Assembly (NCBI RefSeq): GCF_036850765.1
Contig: NC_089494.1
Coordinates: 233,324,779 to 233,388,778, forward strand
Direction of reading: 5' to 3'
Origin: Saccopteryx bilineata
Taxonomy: Eukaryota; Chordata; Mammalia; Chiroptera; Emballonuridae
DNA: 64,000 nucleotides
In this document: positions 32,784-44,735 of the stretch, in pieces
Layout of the letters: each line of letters opens with the position of its first letter
Numbering within the stretch: position 1 is the first letter of the stretch
Position numbers and translations under genes: made by a program
The notes under the pieces: generated by a model
Database searches by the model: none
The model's input: only the letters and a program-made list of their open reading frames with translations
Told to the model about the DNA's origin: nothing

Positions 32784-34029
32784 CAACAAGGAAAATGGTT
32801 ATATTAGTTGTACCCACTTTAGTGGGTATAATAAGAGAGGGAACTGTGTGATACATATTAGAAATAGTTTTGTGGTGACTGATTAAATTAAGAAGGTTTC
32901 TTATTAAGAATACTAGTCATTTTATTGTGCTATTAATAAAATGATTGCCCTGGAGCAATGGAAATGTATTGGCTGAGAGAACTTGCAATAAAAGCCCCAG
33001 AATATCATGCTTTGGATTTTTGTGCGTTTACTCTTTGGCTCTTTATGTCAGACAATCACTGGCAGCTTTTGTTTTTCTTTTTGTTTTCCAGGTGCTTTAT
33101 TCTATCACTTATTCCTATCCTTGCTTTTTAAAAATGTACAATAAACTAGAAAACTGGTAGTGACAGTTATTCAGTTTTTCTAAAATTATAAAAGGGCTGA
33201 AAGGTTTTTTTCCCCCTGCAAATTCTTGAGCATATGTTTCTACATGGTTGAAACTACTAGCTCAGTGGGTAACATGTTACTGTAGTGTGTCTCATAAAAT
33301 GGTTATTTTAGTGTGAGCTAAGGATAGCTCTCCCAAGTTGCCACTTCCCCATCATTTGTGAGTCTTGAAATGCCCCTCTTTTCTTATCAGTTCCTCACAA
33401 TTCTTCCCAGTGGGTGCCGGCCTGGCCACCACCCCGCCTCTTTCAGATAGACCCCTGGAGGCAGAGGCCGCCTCCCTGCCTGGTAGAGGATGCCACCTAC
33501 TTTTCTAGCACAACTCTACTCTGGATGATAGTTCTGTCTTGGAAGAGCTACAGAGACTGTGCTTGGGGATATGTATCAATGGCATTCTATCCTTTGTCAA
33601 TCATGTTACTTAGAATAATTATAGTGCTAAGAGGGTGGTTAGGAATTTTCCATTTACATTGGTCTTCTGAATTCAAAATTCTTCTCATTCATTTCTCAAC
33701 TTTAAAATCTATTAAGTTCTGCCTGGTCATGTGTGAATATTTCATTTGAGGAAATTATTATTTCTTGGATTTTGTTACCTATTTTTGGAGCTCATAATAT
33801 TTATACATACATAGACGTATAGGCCGCAATAAAAGTAGGCCTCAGAGGTTTCCTTTTTGTTTAGTGAACATTTAGAGATTATTTGGTGAGTCAAGGTTAT
33901 AATTTTAATGACTTTATGATATGCTTATGATATATTTAGAAGTATGGATTAGTGTTTAATAGATTGCCAAGTAAAATCACTTTCTCATGCTTGTACTTTT
34001 CATAGACTTTTCCATTGGCCATTTGAGTT
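32784..34029. other. unassigned single-copy sequence
   Basis: No gene recognised. A GC-richer patch at 33410-33500 contains proline-rich short frames but nothing identifiable. Confidence 0.35.
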
Positions 34030-34185
34030 TGACTTTATTCTCCCCTGTATTGTAGACAGTAAAGCCTAGGCCCAGGAATTTAACTTATTCTCACAGTAGA
34101 TAAAAGATAGGGCTGGGATTTGATTTCAAAGTTGCCTGAAACCTCAAGAGTATACATTTCCTACCCTATTATACTGCTTCTGATG
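34030..34185 (-). mobile_element. MIR SINE fragment
   Basis: Antisense MIR end features: AGGGCTGGGATTTGATTTCA and CCCTATTATACTGCTTC. Confidence 0.5.
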
Positions 34186-36037
34186 ACTCAAGGCAAAGAA
34201 AAATCAGCAGAGGTAAGACCAGATGAATTCTTATGGGGTAGGATAATTCAGTAGGCAGTGAGAAAGTAGGAGAACATTTCTTGTGCAGAGTGTGTAGTGT
34301 GGGATAGAAAATGAGAAAGTAAGAGAACTAGGGCTGTTTGTAAGAGTTAAAGAGAATATTCTGATCATAATGGTAGGATTTGATAGGAAAATTTAGGTAC
34401 TGTTAGCTTCAATAATAGACTGGAAAGCACAACATTGTTGCAGTGGGTATTGAAAAATTATTGAAGGATTTGATCAAGCGTGATGAAATGTCATGATGAA
34501 AGCAGTGAATTAAAAAAAGTGTAAATGACTATATCAGTGAATTGAAAAGTGGTAGGCTTTGAAGCAATAAAATGCTGTAGGAGTTTGTTGTAGTAATTGA
34601 GATAAAAATGATGAGAACTTAGCCTAGGTTAATAAAAGGATATTTTTGAAGGCAGTTCTTTAAAAATTGGGGATAAAAGAGATGAATGGGAAAATGAAGA
34701 TGCTCAAATTTGTGTTTTAATTAATTGGAAGAATTGTGTTAATACGGACTAAAGTATGGGCAAGGTAAAGCAGAAAATGTTTGAGGAAGAAAAGTAATGA
34801 ATGTAGAGAATTGTGGCGTGATGGTTGGACAGTGATTTGTATTTGTCTTCTGGGCTATTACACAGATGGATCCGAACTCAAATTGGCTGAAGATTAAGGA
34901 GAAAAATCAGATAGTCATCTATAAGCACTTTAACATCCAAGATTTGTGTTCTCATGTTTATTTAGTTGTCATGCTAATTAAAACATTTAACTACCCAACT
35001 TGAGCTCTTAAAATTAACCTGAGAACAGAAACATTTGTAAATACAATATGTAAATTTGAGGATAAAAATAATGTGACAAGAAGCACAGATGGGATCTTCT
35101 TCACTGAAGTCATGAATACCCTTTTTTTTTTTCATAATTTCTTCTTTATTTTATTTATTTATTTTTTTGGTGAAGCTATCATTTTTTTATAGCTACTTAT
35201 GCACTTAAATCTTTTTTTTTTTAGATTTGATATTTTATAGATTTTCTTTGAGTTAAATATAGAGAAGAGCCGTATTTTATAGTGCATAAAATTATGCTTT
35301 GAAGTTGACTGTCCCAGCTACATTTAACTCACAAAGGTATTTATTATATACTCCAGGTGTGGTGCTGACTACCAAAGCCTTGTCCCTTTTTTACCTTAAT
35401 CTCAGAACTGATATTCCCTGGGTACCCACCTCTCATCCTTGGATTCAATCCTGTGTGGAAAAAGAAAAAGGATATCCAGAGCAGTATTATAAAGAAAATA
35501 GAATCGTTCCAATCAACAGGAGACAGGAGACATTTTTTTACTGGCTGTAACTTTACAAAGAAATGTGGAATGCCAATACTGACCTTAGAGAAAGTACAGC
35601 TGCTGAAGTACTCATGGCAGTCTTCCAGCATGGCCTCCCAAGCTTTCTACTCTTGCCTACTTCTCTGCAACCAAAACTTGGCAGAAGCATGGCTCAGATG
35701 ATAAAGACACACTCTGAGATGAGAAAACCTGTACTAGTTTTTGTCCTCTGAAGGAAATGAGCCCTTTAAAATACTCAGAGAAATAAGTGATCTGCTCATT
35801 TGATACAAAACTGAACACTGACCATCATTTAACTTTCTAGTTTTTATCTCACATTAAGATTTAAAATGGGTAATGTGTTTCTCTTGGTATTAGGGCTAGT
35901 TGAGTAGCATTTTATGGAAGAAAACAAGAAAAGTAGAAGGGTGACACTAACTAACTTTGGCTATGTCTTTCTTCATTCTTATGGATCTTCAAGGATGTGG
36001 CTGCTCAGAACTTTGATGCTTCCTAAAAGCACATTTT
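34186..36037. other. mostly unassigned; possible old interspersed repeat at 34450-34700
   Basis: The part near 34450-34700 (GAAATGTCATGATGAAAGCA, TTTGTTGTAGTAATTGAGAT) resembles the same old repeat suspected at 3930-5300. A T-rich stretch lies at 35120-35225. The 35300-35750 part has overlapping short frames on both strands without recognisable motifs. Confidence 0.35.
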
Positions 36038-36051
36038 GCAAGTGATTTTTT

Positions 36052-36471
36052 TTAATAATTTTATTTTTAATGGGGTGACATCAATAAATCAGGATACATA
36101 TATTCAAAGATAACAACTCCAGGTTATCTTGTCGTTCACTTATGTTGCATACCCATCACCCAAAGTCAAATTGTCCTCTGTCACCTTCTATCTAGTTTTC
36201 TTTGTGCCCTTCCCCCTCCCCCTTTCCTTCTCCCTCCCCCCCCTAACCACCACACTCTTATCAATGTCTCTTAGTTTCACTTTTATGTCCCACCTACGAA
36301 TGGAATAATACAGTTCCTGGGTTTTTCTGACTTACTTATTTCACTTAGTATAATGTTATCAAGATCCCACCATTTTGCTGTAAATGATCCGATGTCATCA
36401 TTTCTTATGGCCGAGTAGTATTCCATAGTGTATATGTGCCACATCTTCTTTATCCAGTCATCTATTGATGG
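36052..36471 (-). mobile_element. 5'-truncated L1 3' end, same lineage as element B
   Basis: About 420 bp nearly identical to the 3' end of element B (47389-47812): AATGGGGTGACATCAATAAA, ATATTCAAAGATAACAACTC and AATAATACAGTTCCTGGG, ending in the ORF2 C-terminal coding part. Sense-strand G-rich tract at 36206-36243. Perfect 14 bp target-site duplication GCAAGTGATTTTTT at 36038-36051 and 36472-36485. A typical 5'-truncated insertion. Confidence 0.92.
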
Positions 36472-36483
36472 GCAAGTGATTTT

Positions 36484-36668
36484 TTAAAAAAAGACTTTAT
36501 TGATTTTAGAGGAAGAAGAGACAGAGAAAGGCAGGGAAGGAATGGGAAGCATCAACTTATAGTGATTGCTTGTCGTATGTGCCTTAACTGGGCAAGCCCG
36601 GGATTTTGAACCAGAGACCTCAGCATTTCAGGTTGATGCTTTATTCACTTCACCACTACAGGTCAGGT
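36484..36668 (-). mobile_element. short tRNA-derived SINE nested at the L1 duplication
   Basis: Antisense: ends in the plus-strand phrase CACTACAGGTCAGGTG (head complement), with GCAAGCCCGGGATTTTGAAC and GAAGCATCAACTTATAGTG. Flanked by GTGATTTT at 36476-36483 and 36669-36676; the left copy overlaps the right duplication of the L1 fragment. Confidence 0.8.
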
Positions 36669-36671
36669 GTG

Positions 36672-36674
36672 ATT

Positions 36675-36713
<39 letters not shown>

Positions 36714-36714
36714 C
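36672..36714 (+). repeat. (ATTT)n microsatellite
   Basis: About ten uninterrupted ATTT units immediately beside the SINE end. Confidence 0.95.
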
Positions 36715-37752
36715 CTAAGACCATACATACTTGGGTATTTAAAATCCTTGTTTCTTCTTTTTTCTTTTAGTTGGAACAAAAGCTGGTATATTTGGTCATG
36801 AAGTTCAGATACCAGAGTGTAGAAATCCAGATCTAAATTAAGAAGCCTCATGAAATTTAAATTTAGAAAAATAAAATTGCAGTTATCTACTCTGAACTGC
36901 AATTTCTTTCGGCTCTTCAAAGCAGCTTTGTCCCAAGGACCCAAAATATTTTACTTCACACATTGCCAAATGAAGGTGAACTGTGATTATTATGAAACAA
37001 GAGAGTCATTTAGCACTTGAAAGTCTGACCTAAATTCTTCTCAACATTTCAGGGAATGTTCAAACTGAGATTGCTTGACATGCTTCATTACTTTTATGTG
37101 ACTTCAAACATGAAATTAAATGTAAAATGATAGAATCTTGAATGAGTGTGAGTTAGGGGATTTCTTGAAATGCAAAACATGAGAATTTTATAAATTAGAT
37201 GCCCAGTTTATCTGTCTCATTATTTCCTGAGGTGTCTGACCTCAAAAAAAGGCTAGATCTTGACCTCATTCAGCTTATTTCTTGTTCTGGATTCTACCTC
37301 CTTAGTCCTGAGACAAAACTCAGATCATATCAAAGGGCATAGTGATGTTTCAAGAGAAACTCTGTGTGCACCGGGGTTACACAAAGAGAGTCCCATTAAA
37401 AAATGTGGCATAAATTTAATATAGAAATGCAAAAATGCCATACTTGCCAGAATCATGTAGGTATGGTTGGTGCCACTAGACAAAATTTTTCTAATTGGTG
37501 TTTTAAAATTTTCCACATATGACCTTTATATATAGAAATAGGAACAAGATATGAAATATAAAATGAATACAACTAGGAGAGTTGAATATTAGCATATGAA
37601 GCCACCTTCTTTTTGGCCTTCTAGGATATGACTTTTAATATATGACATTTTAAAGATGACCATGTGTTTCATAATTTAGTTCATTTTGTATTGAAATAAA
37701 AACTACATGTTTTTCAATGTCAAAGTGATTTCAGTTTTAGTGATTAATCAGT
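36715..37752. other. unassigned single-copy sequence
   Basis: AT-rich, no gene or named repeat. Confidence 0.4.
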
Positions 37753-37770
37753 TGAATTCTGACACTTTTT

Positions 37771-38163
37771 TTTTTTTTTTTGTATTTTTCTGAAGCTGGA
37801 AATGGGGAGAGACAGTCAGACAGACTCCCGCATGCGCCCGACCAGGATCCACCCGGCATGCCCACCAGGGGCGAAGCTCTGCCCACCAGGGGGCGATGCT
37901 CTGCCCCTCCGGGGCCTCACTCTGTTGCGACCAGAGACACTCTAGCACCTGGGGCAGAGGCCAAGGAGCCATCCCCAGAGCTTGGGCCATCTTTGCTCCA
38001 ATGGAGCCTCGGCTGTGGGAAGGGAAGAGAGAGACAGAGAGGAAGGAGAGGGGGAGGGGTGGAGAAGCAGATGGGCGCTTCTCCTGTGTGCCCTGGCCAG
38101 GAATCAAACCTGGGACCCCGCACGCCAGGCCGACGCTCTACCATTGAGCCAACCGGCCAGGGC
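37771..38163 (-). mobile_element. Rhin-1 SINE, full length, young
   Basis: Antisense full-length copy ending CCAACCGGCCAGGGC (complement of the tRNA-like start) with a T run at 37766-37782. Three CCACCAGGGG-type units are present at about 37860-37910. Perfect 18 bp target-site duplication TGAATTCTGACACTTTTT at 37753-37770 and 38164-38181. Confidence 0.94.
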
Positions 38164-38475
38164 TGAATTCTGACACTTTTTGAAGACATTGAATTTATGA
38201 GATCGGTGGATACTGCTTCGTAAGGTTTGAACTCAATGCAATATAAGGGGGCAGGAAGCTCTCCTGAGAGAATACAAGACGAATTCTGGAAGCGAAGTTA
38301 GTACAAAGTGAACATATCTTCCACATTAGGAAATAAATTGCAACAAATGCACATTTAAAAACATGGCAACTCCCCAAAACACCTCAAAATCTATAAAACC
38401 AGCATACTTTAAAAATTATTTATTGCCTATAAAATTTGCTTTTTTCACTATAGTTTATGTTTATGTATTCTTAGT

Positions 38476-38849
38476 GTCTCTTATGGGCTGATTGTGTTCC
38501 CCTTGTATTCATATGTTGAGACCCTCCCCCTCAGTAACTCAGAATGCAGATGGGCTTTCAAAGCAGTAAGGAGTTAAAATGAGGCCTTTAGGGTGGCCAC
38601 GGCCCTAAACAGTCAGACGGGTTCCTTCTAAGAACAGAAGATCAGGACACATGAAAGACAGCAGGCATGTGTGTTCACAGGAAGACGCTGCAACCTGTCA
38701 GCTAAGGAGAGAGGCCTGAGGGGAAACCAGGCCTGCAAACACCTGGATTTTGGACTTCTAACCTCCAGACTGTGAGAGACTACATTTCTGTTGTTTAAGG
38801 CTACTCAGTCTGTGGCATTTTATTTTGACAGCCCTAGCAAACTAATACC
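38476..38849 (+). mobile_element. MLT1-type MaLR LTR
   Basis: Sense: GGGCTGATTGTGTTCCCCTT, GTATTCATATGTTGAGACCC, GGAGTTAAAATGAGGCCTTT, TTTTGGACTTCTAACCTCCA, ATTTCTGTTGTTTAAGG and GCAAACTAATACC at the end. Near full length. Confidence 0.88.
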
Positions 38850-39988
38850 TTTTACCTATTAAAATGATTTTGTAATATTTTCTATAGAAAAAATAGAAAT
38901 ACAGCTTTTCACTTGTTGGATTGATTGAAATATATATTTTATTATTGGGATGCATAAACTATGTGACTGTACACACAGATGTATTCAGTTTATGAGCAGC
39001 AAAGAGTGACTGATAAATTCTATTTTGCTCAACTCTAACCCCTCCAAATTTCTGGATTTATAATCATATATGCTGCATTGTTGAATGTCTTGACAAAAGA
39101 TAAATTCAGTTTGAATCATGCTTTGATTAATTTCCGTTTTCAGTTTTACATGAAAATGTTTGATAAATGAAAGAATTTCCCACAGACTAGCACCTGGCTT
39201 CATTTATTTTCAATTTTTTCTCATTCACTGACCACACTTAGTGCACTTTCGTCTGTGCCTTTGTGTTGCAAAGCTGAATATATTTTGCCAATGGGAAGAA
39301 GTGTTTTTTAAAGCCACTTATCCACTGGGGTAGCTAAAATAAAGGAAGCTACTTAATTCATCTTGATATATTCAACTACCTATATTCCTAGTTCAGTTTC
39401 CCTTAGCCAGATTCCTGAAGTGCTTACAAGCACTGTAGTGCCAGCTGAAACGGGAAGTGTGACAGAAATCAACATGAAAGAATACAGCAATTATAATTGA
39501 TTGCAGTTAAAATATCTTTTGCAAATTTTATAAAAATCCAAATATATATATATATTGCTAGGGCTTTTCCGGGAAAGGAAGGAGGCTTGAGGCTTAACCT
39601 TCCTGGTAATCTTACTTCTGGGGCTCAAGTTGTTTGCCTAAATTCACACAGTGGTTAATGGGGACACTCTTGAAGGTCTCTTTCTCTGTGTAGTTTTTTT
39701 TTTTTTAAACATGGATTTATGCATTTTCATTCTTTCTAATATAATTTTCATATGACAGCCAATTTCAATTAAATAATAATTAAATACTGATATTCTTGTA
39801 AAGACTCTAATGCCAAGAGGAAATAGATTTTTGGAATATTTGCACTAATAGTTTATTATTTACATTGCTCTGTTGAGCTAAGGCTTCTGTACTTAAAAGA
39901 GAAAATAAGCATTTGAGATTAAAAAGCTTACATTTAGATGACACCACAGTAAAAAATCAAATAGCAGCATGACGAAAATCTAAGCAGG
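38850..39988. other. unassigned single-copy sequence
   Basis: AT-rich; (TA)n at 39542-39556. No gene seen. Confidence 0.4.
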
Positions 39989-40330
39989 GCCCTGGACGGT
40001 TTGCTCAGTGGTAGAGTGTTGGCCTGGTGTGTGGATATCCTGGGTTCAATTCCTGGTCAGGGCACACAAGAGAAGTGACCACCTGCTTCTCCACCCCTCC
40101 CCCTTTTCTTTCTCTATGTCTCTTCTCCTCCTGCAGCCATGGCTCCATTGGTTTGAGTGCATCTGCTCCAAGTGCTGAGGATGGCCCTGTGGAGCCTCCA
40201 CCTCAAGTTCTAAAAATAGCTCAGTTGAGAGCATGTCCCCAGATAGGGATTGCCAGGTAGATTCCTGTCAGGGTGCATGCGGGAGTCTGTCAGTTTTCCT
40301 TTCTCTCACTTGGAAAAGAAGAAAAAAACC
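39989..40330 (+). mobile_element. Rhin-1-type SINE, older variant
   Basis: Starts GCCCTGGACGGTTTGCTCAG, B box GGTTCAATTCC. The middle differs from the young copies (CATTGGTTTGAGTGCATCTG, AGTTGAGAGCATGTCCCCAG) but the GTGCATGCGGGAGTCTGTC end is shared. An older subfamily lacking the GCAGAGC tandem units. Confidence 0.85.
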
Positions 40331-40839
40331 GAAGAAGTAAAAATGTGACTTCCTGAATTGTCTTTTATTATGTTGCCTTTCTCTGGAAGAGCTATGTAGT
40401 CATTCAATAGTCTTTTTCTTTTTTGTTTTCTTTCTTTATTTTATTGTTATATAGTCATTCAAATGCCAGTTTTACTTTACCTCTGTGAATTCAAATTTTG
40501 CTCTAGAATATAGATTTTCATAACAAAATATAGGATTAAAAATACACCATGGCTTGCTTACATAACTGAAGAATCTTTATTGGGCTGACTTTTGCTTCAT
40601 CATGTATTTCAGTTTGTGGAACTTCCTGGGCCTTTGTATAAAATTATTTGGGGAGAGGTATGTTGTTCTTGGCAATATAAAAAGTAGAATTCCTTTTCTC
40701 AATACCATAATAACATTGTCATTTCTGGAAGGAGTGGTGTAGGCATTTTGGACTTCCAATGAGTATTAAGAAGAGGGAATAAGAGGAAATGCTTACATAG
40801 ACTAGTAATTGCTTTCCTTTTGTTAAGATTTTGTGTCCT
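40331..40839. other. unassigned sequence
   Basis: Nothing recognised. Confidence 0.35.
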
Positions 40840-41040
40840 CTTACCTGTGTTAAACATTGTTCATGTGCTAACTCATTTAAACAACATACCCGTAAGTAGT
40901 TATTTTCATCTTCTTTTTACAGATGGGGAAATAAGGCTCAGAGATGTAAAGTAACTTGTCCGAGGGTGACAAACCCAGTTCTTTCTGACTTTATAGTTCA
41001 TATGGCCTAACCTTTGACCTATACTGCCGTTTTGTCTTTG
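40840..41040 (-). mobile_element. MIR SINE
   Basis: Antisense MIR: AACTCATTTAAACAACATAC, TTTTTACAGATGGGGAAATA, CTCAGAGATGTAAAGTAACT, TTGTCCGAGGGTGACA. Confidence 0.7.
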
Positions 41041-42243
41041 ACATTGAATCAGTGACAGCTGTAAGAGGATGCACACCAGAGAAGCACACTAAAAACAAGT
41101 AAGTTGAGAGAACTGCAGTCATTTGAGAGATATTTAAGAGTCATGCCTCTGATCTGTCAATTTAGAAGAAAAATATTGAAATGGGAATTGTAAAGTCCTG
41201 TTTGAAAGTGCTTAGCACCGTAAGCCTACAGCATTCACTTATCAGTATTTAAGAAACACATGATCAAAATAAAATCATAAAATTTATCCATTGTACTAAA
41301 ATAAAATAACTACATAGTGAATTCCCATGAGATTGGTTGAGTTTGCTGAATTGAAGTGTGCTAGAAAAACTGCTTTTGATGTGTCATTTTTCTTTTCCTT
41401 CTCTCAGGTCTGAGTGTGGTAGCAGTATGCAGATGGGGATGGAAACTAAGACAGGAATATCATGGTTTTGACCTGAGACTCTCTATTGTAGCAGCAGGAA
41501 AGTAGATGAAATTCTATACTTCAAAAGCTATTTAAATGTTTTATATCTGATTCAGATACATAACCAATGTTATTGGGTTGGCAATACAGGTCTTTATTTT
41601 AGCATTTGAAAAACCTTTATAAAAACTTATTACCAGGAATGAAATATGACTGAAAAATTTGAACCTATTTTCTTCCAGTAATAAAATAATGCAGATTTAT
41701 TTTAACATAAACAGCAACTGAAATCCCAATTATACAATTTGAAAATGTACTATGAACAGTAGAGTTGGTATTAGTAGCAAATTATCTAGTTTCTAAGTAG
41801 TGCAAGTTTTCTTTTCATCGCAGAAAAATAATGCTGAATTAAAGAATGATAGTGGGAAATTCAGAGTTGTTTCAGAACCTGTCTGAAAATGTAATGAGCT
41901 TGCTTGACAATAAGATTATATTTATTTTCAATGCTATTTAGAGTAGATGCTCAGTAAAAGATTTATCTCCATCACAGCTGAAGAGATGTAAACATCCTTC
42001 CACTTAAATTTGGGTCCTTTTCTTCTGTTGTGTGATTAGAGCATCTAACCTTCGTTAGACTCTTACTCTGACGAGATTGCCTCAAAACTATCTTGAGAGG
42101 TAGGCTGTGATATTTCATAGGACATTTCTCCTTGAGTCCCCAAGCCTTACACTCACCGTTGCTTTATAAGATACCATTTGTTTTCCAGGGGGCCATCACT
42201 CATTAGTATTACTAGCTTTTTCTAATCCTTTAAAAGTGGTCAT
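41041..42243. other. unassigned single-copy sequence
   Basis: About 1.2 kb with no recognisable gene or repeat. Confidence 0.4.
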
Positions 42244-42252
42244 TGGTCTTTT

Positions 42253-42645
42253 TTTTTTTTTTTTTGTATTTTTCTGAAGCTGGAAACGGGGAGAGACAGT
42301 CAGACAGACTCCCGCATGCGCCCGACAGGGATCCACCCGGCACGCCCACCAGGGGTGACGCTCTGCCCACCAGGGGGCGATGCTCTGCCCCTTGGGGCGT
42401 CGCTCTGCCGAGACCAGAGCCACTCTAGCGCCTGGGGCAGAGGCCAAGGAGCCATCCCCAGCGCCCGGGCCATCTTTGCTCCAATGGAGCCTTGGCTGCG
42501 GGAGGGGAAGAGAGAGACAGAGAGGAAGGAGGGGGAGGAGTGGAGAAGCAAATGGGTGCTTCTCCTATGTGCCCTGGCCAGGAATCGAACCCAGGTCCCC
42601 TGCACGCCAGGCCGACGCTCTACCACTGAGCCAACCGGCCAGGGC
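42253..42645 (-). mobile_element. Rhin-1 SINE, full length, young
   Basis: Antisense, with tail T run 42249-42265, GACAGACTCCCGCATGCGC, CCACCAGGGG units and head complement GCCAACCGGCCAGGGC. Target-site duplication TGGTCTTTT at 42244-42252 and 42646-42654. Confidence 0.93.
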
Positions 42646-42654
42646 TGGTCTTTT

Positions 42655-43450
42655 CTTTTCGTGAACCTTTTCCCAAGGTCGTTCTCCCCGTGACTCAGCT
42701 CTTATCTCCTGTCTCCACTGTGATCTTGCTATATCCTCAGTCTCTCCTTGTTCCACTAGCTCTTTTGCATCCAAACTAAAAATTTGACATGCCACGGATT
42801 TTGTTCCACCATTACGTCTATCTGAGTGGTGTCTCTTTGCTGATGTTTCTTTTATCTCCCTTACTGGCAAAAGCTAGTTTCCTGAATTCTTTTACTAATC
42901 AATTATCTTTTACTTCTCTACAATATTACTCCTGCCTTTTCAATATTTTACTAACACTGTTCCATAGGTACAAAGTATGACCTCCTTTAATGATCTGCAG
43001 TCTCGATTACCTCTCTTCTCCTCACTGGAAACTCTCTTCTTCCTCGGCTTCTGTGACATAGTCCTGCTTTGATTATCTGCATAATGCCCACACTTGTGGG
43101 TTGCTTGTCATTCTCCTCTGTACCAAATGTATGAAGACATTCTTAAAGGTTTTATTATCAAATCTCTTCTTGAAATTGTTTATCGACTTAAAATTAAATC
43201 CAACCCGCTTGCCATGATCTGGTCCTGGCTTACCTTTAATCGCTCTGGCCTTCTCTCTGTTCTGAGAACCACATGTGGTCTTTCCTTCATGTGTGCTTAG
43301 TAAATGCTGTCCCTGGTTTCCCATGCTTGGCTGCCTGTTCAGGTGTCAGTGTAAATGACTACCTTATACAGAATAGGACAGCTCTCATGCTGCCCAGTGA
43401 AATCAGCTGGAAAATGAGCTTGTATAGGATGTCCTCTAGAGTTCATTCTG
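42655..43450. mobile_element. probable L2-type LINE remnant
   Basis: Phrases such as CCGCTTGCCATGATCTGGTC, TGGCTTACCTTTAATCGCTC, CTGGCCTTCTCTCTGTTCTG and GGCTGCCTGTTCAGGTGTCA resemble the ancient L2-like repeat. Diverged; strand and ends not certain. Confidence 0.45.
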
Positions 43451-44579
43451 GATCGTTAATTCCGTGATAGACCTAAATGATGTAAGATGATAAGAGTTGA
43501 AAGGCCACTAAAATGCCCATCAAGTGGAATACCTTCAAGTATCCCCTTATTCAACACTGTGTCCCCAGCAGCTAGAAAATAGTTGATGCACAGTGGATGC
43601 TTAACGAATGAATCTGTTATCATTGTGTGATTTAGGATTAGTCACTTCTCTTTGGACTTCATTTTTAATGTTTATGGTTTAGTTTTGTCCCTTTAATTTC
43701 TGCTGAGAGGTGATGTAGAGCATCTAATCTTTTTAGGACTAAAGATAGCAAGTATTAAAGAAGACACAGTAACTCAGGTAACTGGGCACCATCTTCTTGA
43801 ATCCCTGCTTTAATGAGCTACAGTGGTTGACTTCTTACACTTACTCCCAAAGAATAACTATTAGGCAATAAGGAAAACAGATGAAAGGCTTTGACTGCTA
43901 AAGGCACAGAGCTGTATGAGTTCTAGTTATTTATCTGATATATGTCATTTTAAAGATTTTTCTTTTGAATGACTTTATATAAAGTGAAATACACTTCTGA
44001 GTTTCATTCTCTGAACCCAAAAATAAATATTTTAATTTTATAGCAATAATTTTCCCACAGGAACATGACATGAAATATGTCCTTTGTATTAAAAAATACA
44101 CATAAGCAAAAGGAAATTTAATCTCTCTTTTTAAATGTTTTTTTTTAACTGTAATTCATTGTGTTGGAACTGCTTTGTAACCACAAGTTAATTCCATTTG
44201 TTAGATACTATAATTGCAATAAATTGTGCTGAAAGAACAGTTCAAAATTCTTGTAATGTTTTCTCACTTAGTAAGAACAATTGTTAGTATATTTTAGTTT
44301 TAACACATTAGCTACAATAAATTCTAACTTATTTTTTTCTAAAGAATGACTTAATATCTTTTGTAAGAGAAAGATAGAGCCTCATTAATAAAAAATAGAT
44401 AAGCAATATAGAAACATTCAAGGGTAAAATAAAAATTATTCAAATGTAACCACCCAGAAAATGCTATTACCAAAATTATGCAGATGACATTCCAGTCATC
44501 TCTTTATAGAAGACTTGCCTTTTCAACTTTATTTTAAACAATAAACATAATTTCTGTTTTCCAACTAATTATTGTCTTC
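43451..44579. other. unassigned sequence
   Basis: AT-rich. The 43545-43615 piece (GATGCACAGTGGATGCTTAA) is a possible MIR/L2 tail. No gene seen. Confidence 0.35.
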
Positions 44580-44735
44580 TGTGTATATATATATATATGT
44601 TTACATATATATGTGTGAATGGATTTATACACTACATACACACCCATACATAGACATATATTTTCTATTTACATACATATGAATGTGTATAAATATAGTA
44701 TATATATTATCAATATTTATGCATATAAATATTAG
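44580..44735. repeat. AT-rich/(TA)n low-complexity tract
   Basis: GTATATATATATATATG and repeated ACATATATATGTG/CATACATA motifs across about 150 bp. Confidence 0.8.

Noticed and set aside
33414..33749. 111-codon frame with a proline-rich start in a GC-richer patch
   Set aside because: No recognisable domain, no splice or polyadenylation context that stands out, and composition changes midway; insufficient support for a gene.
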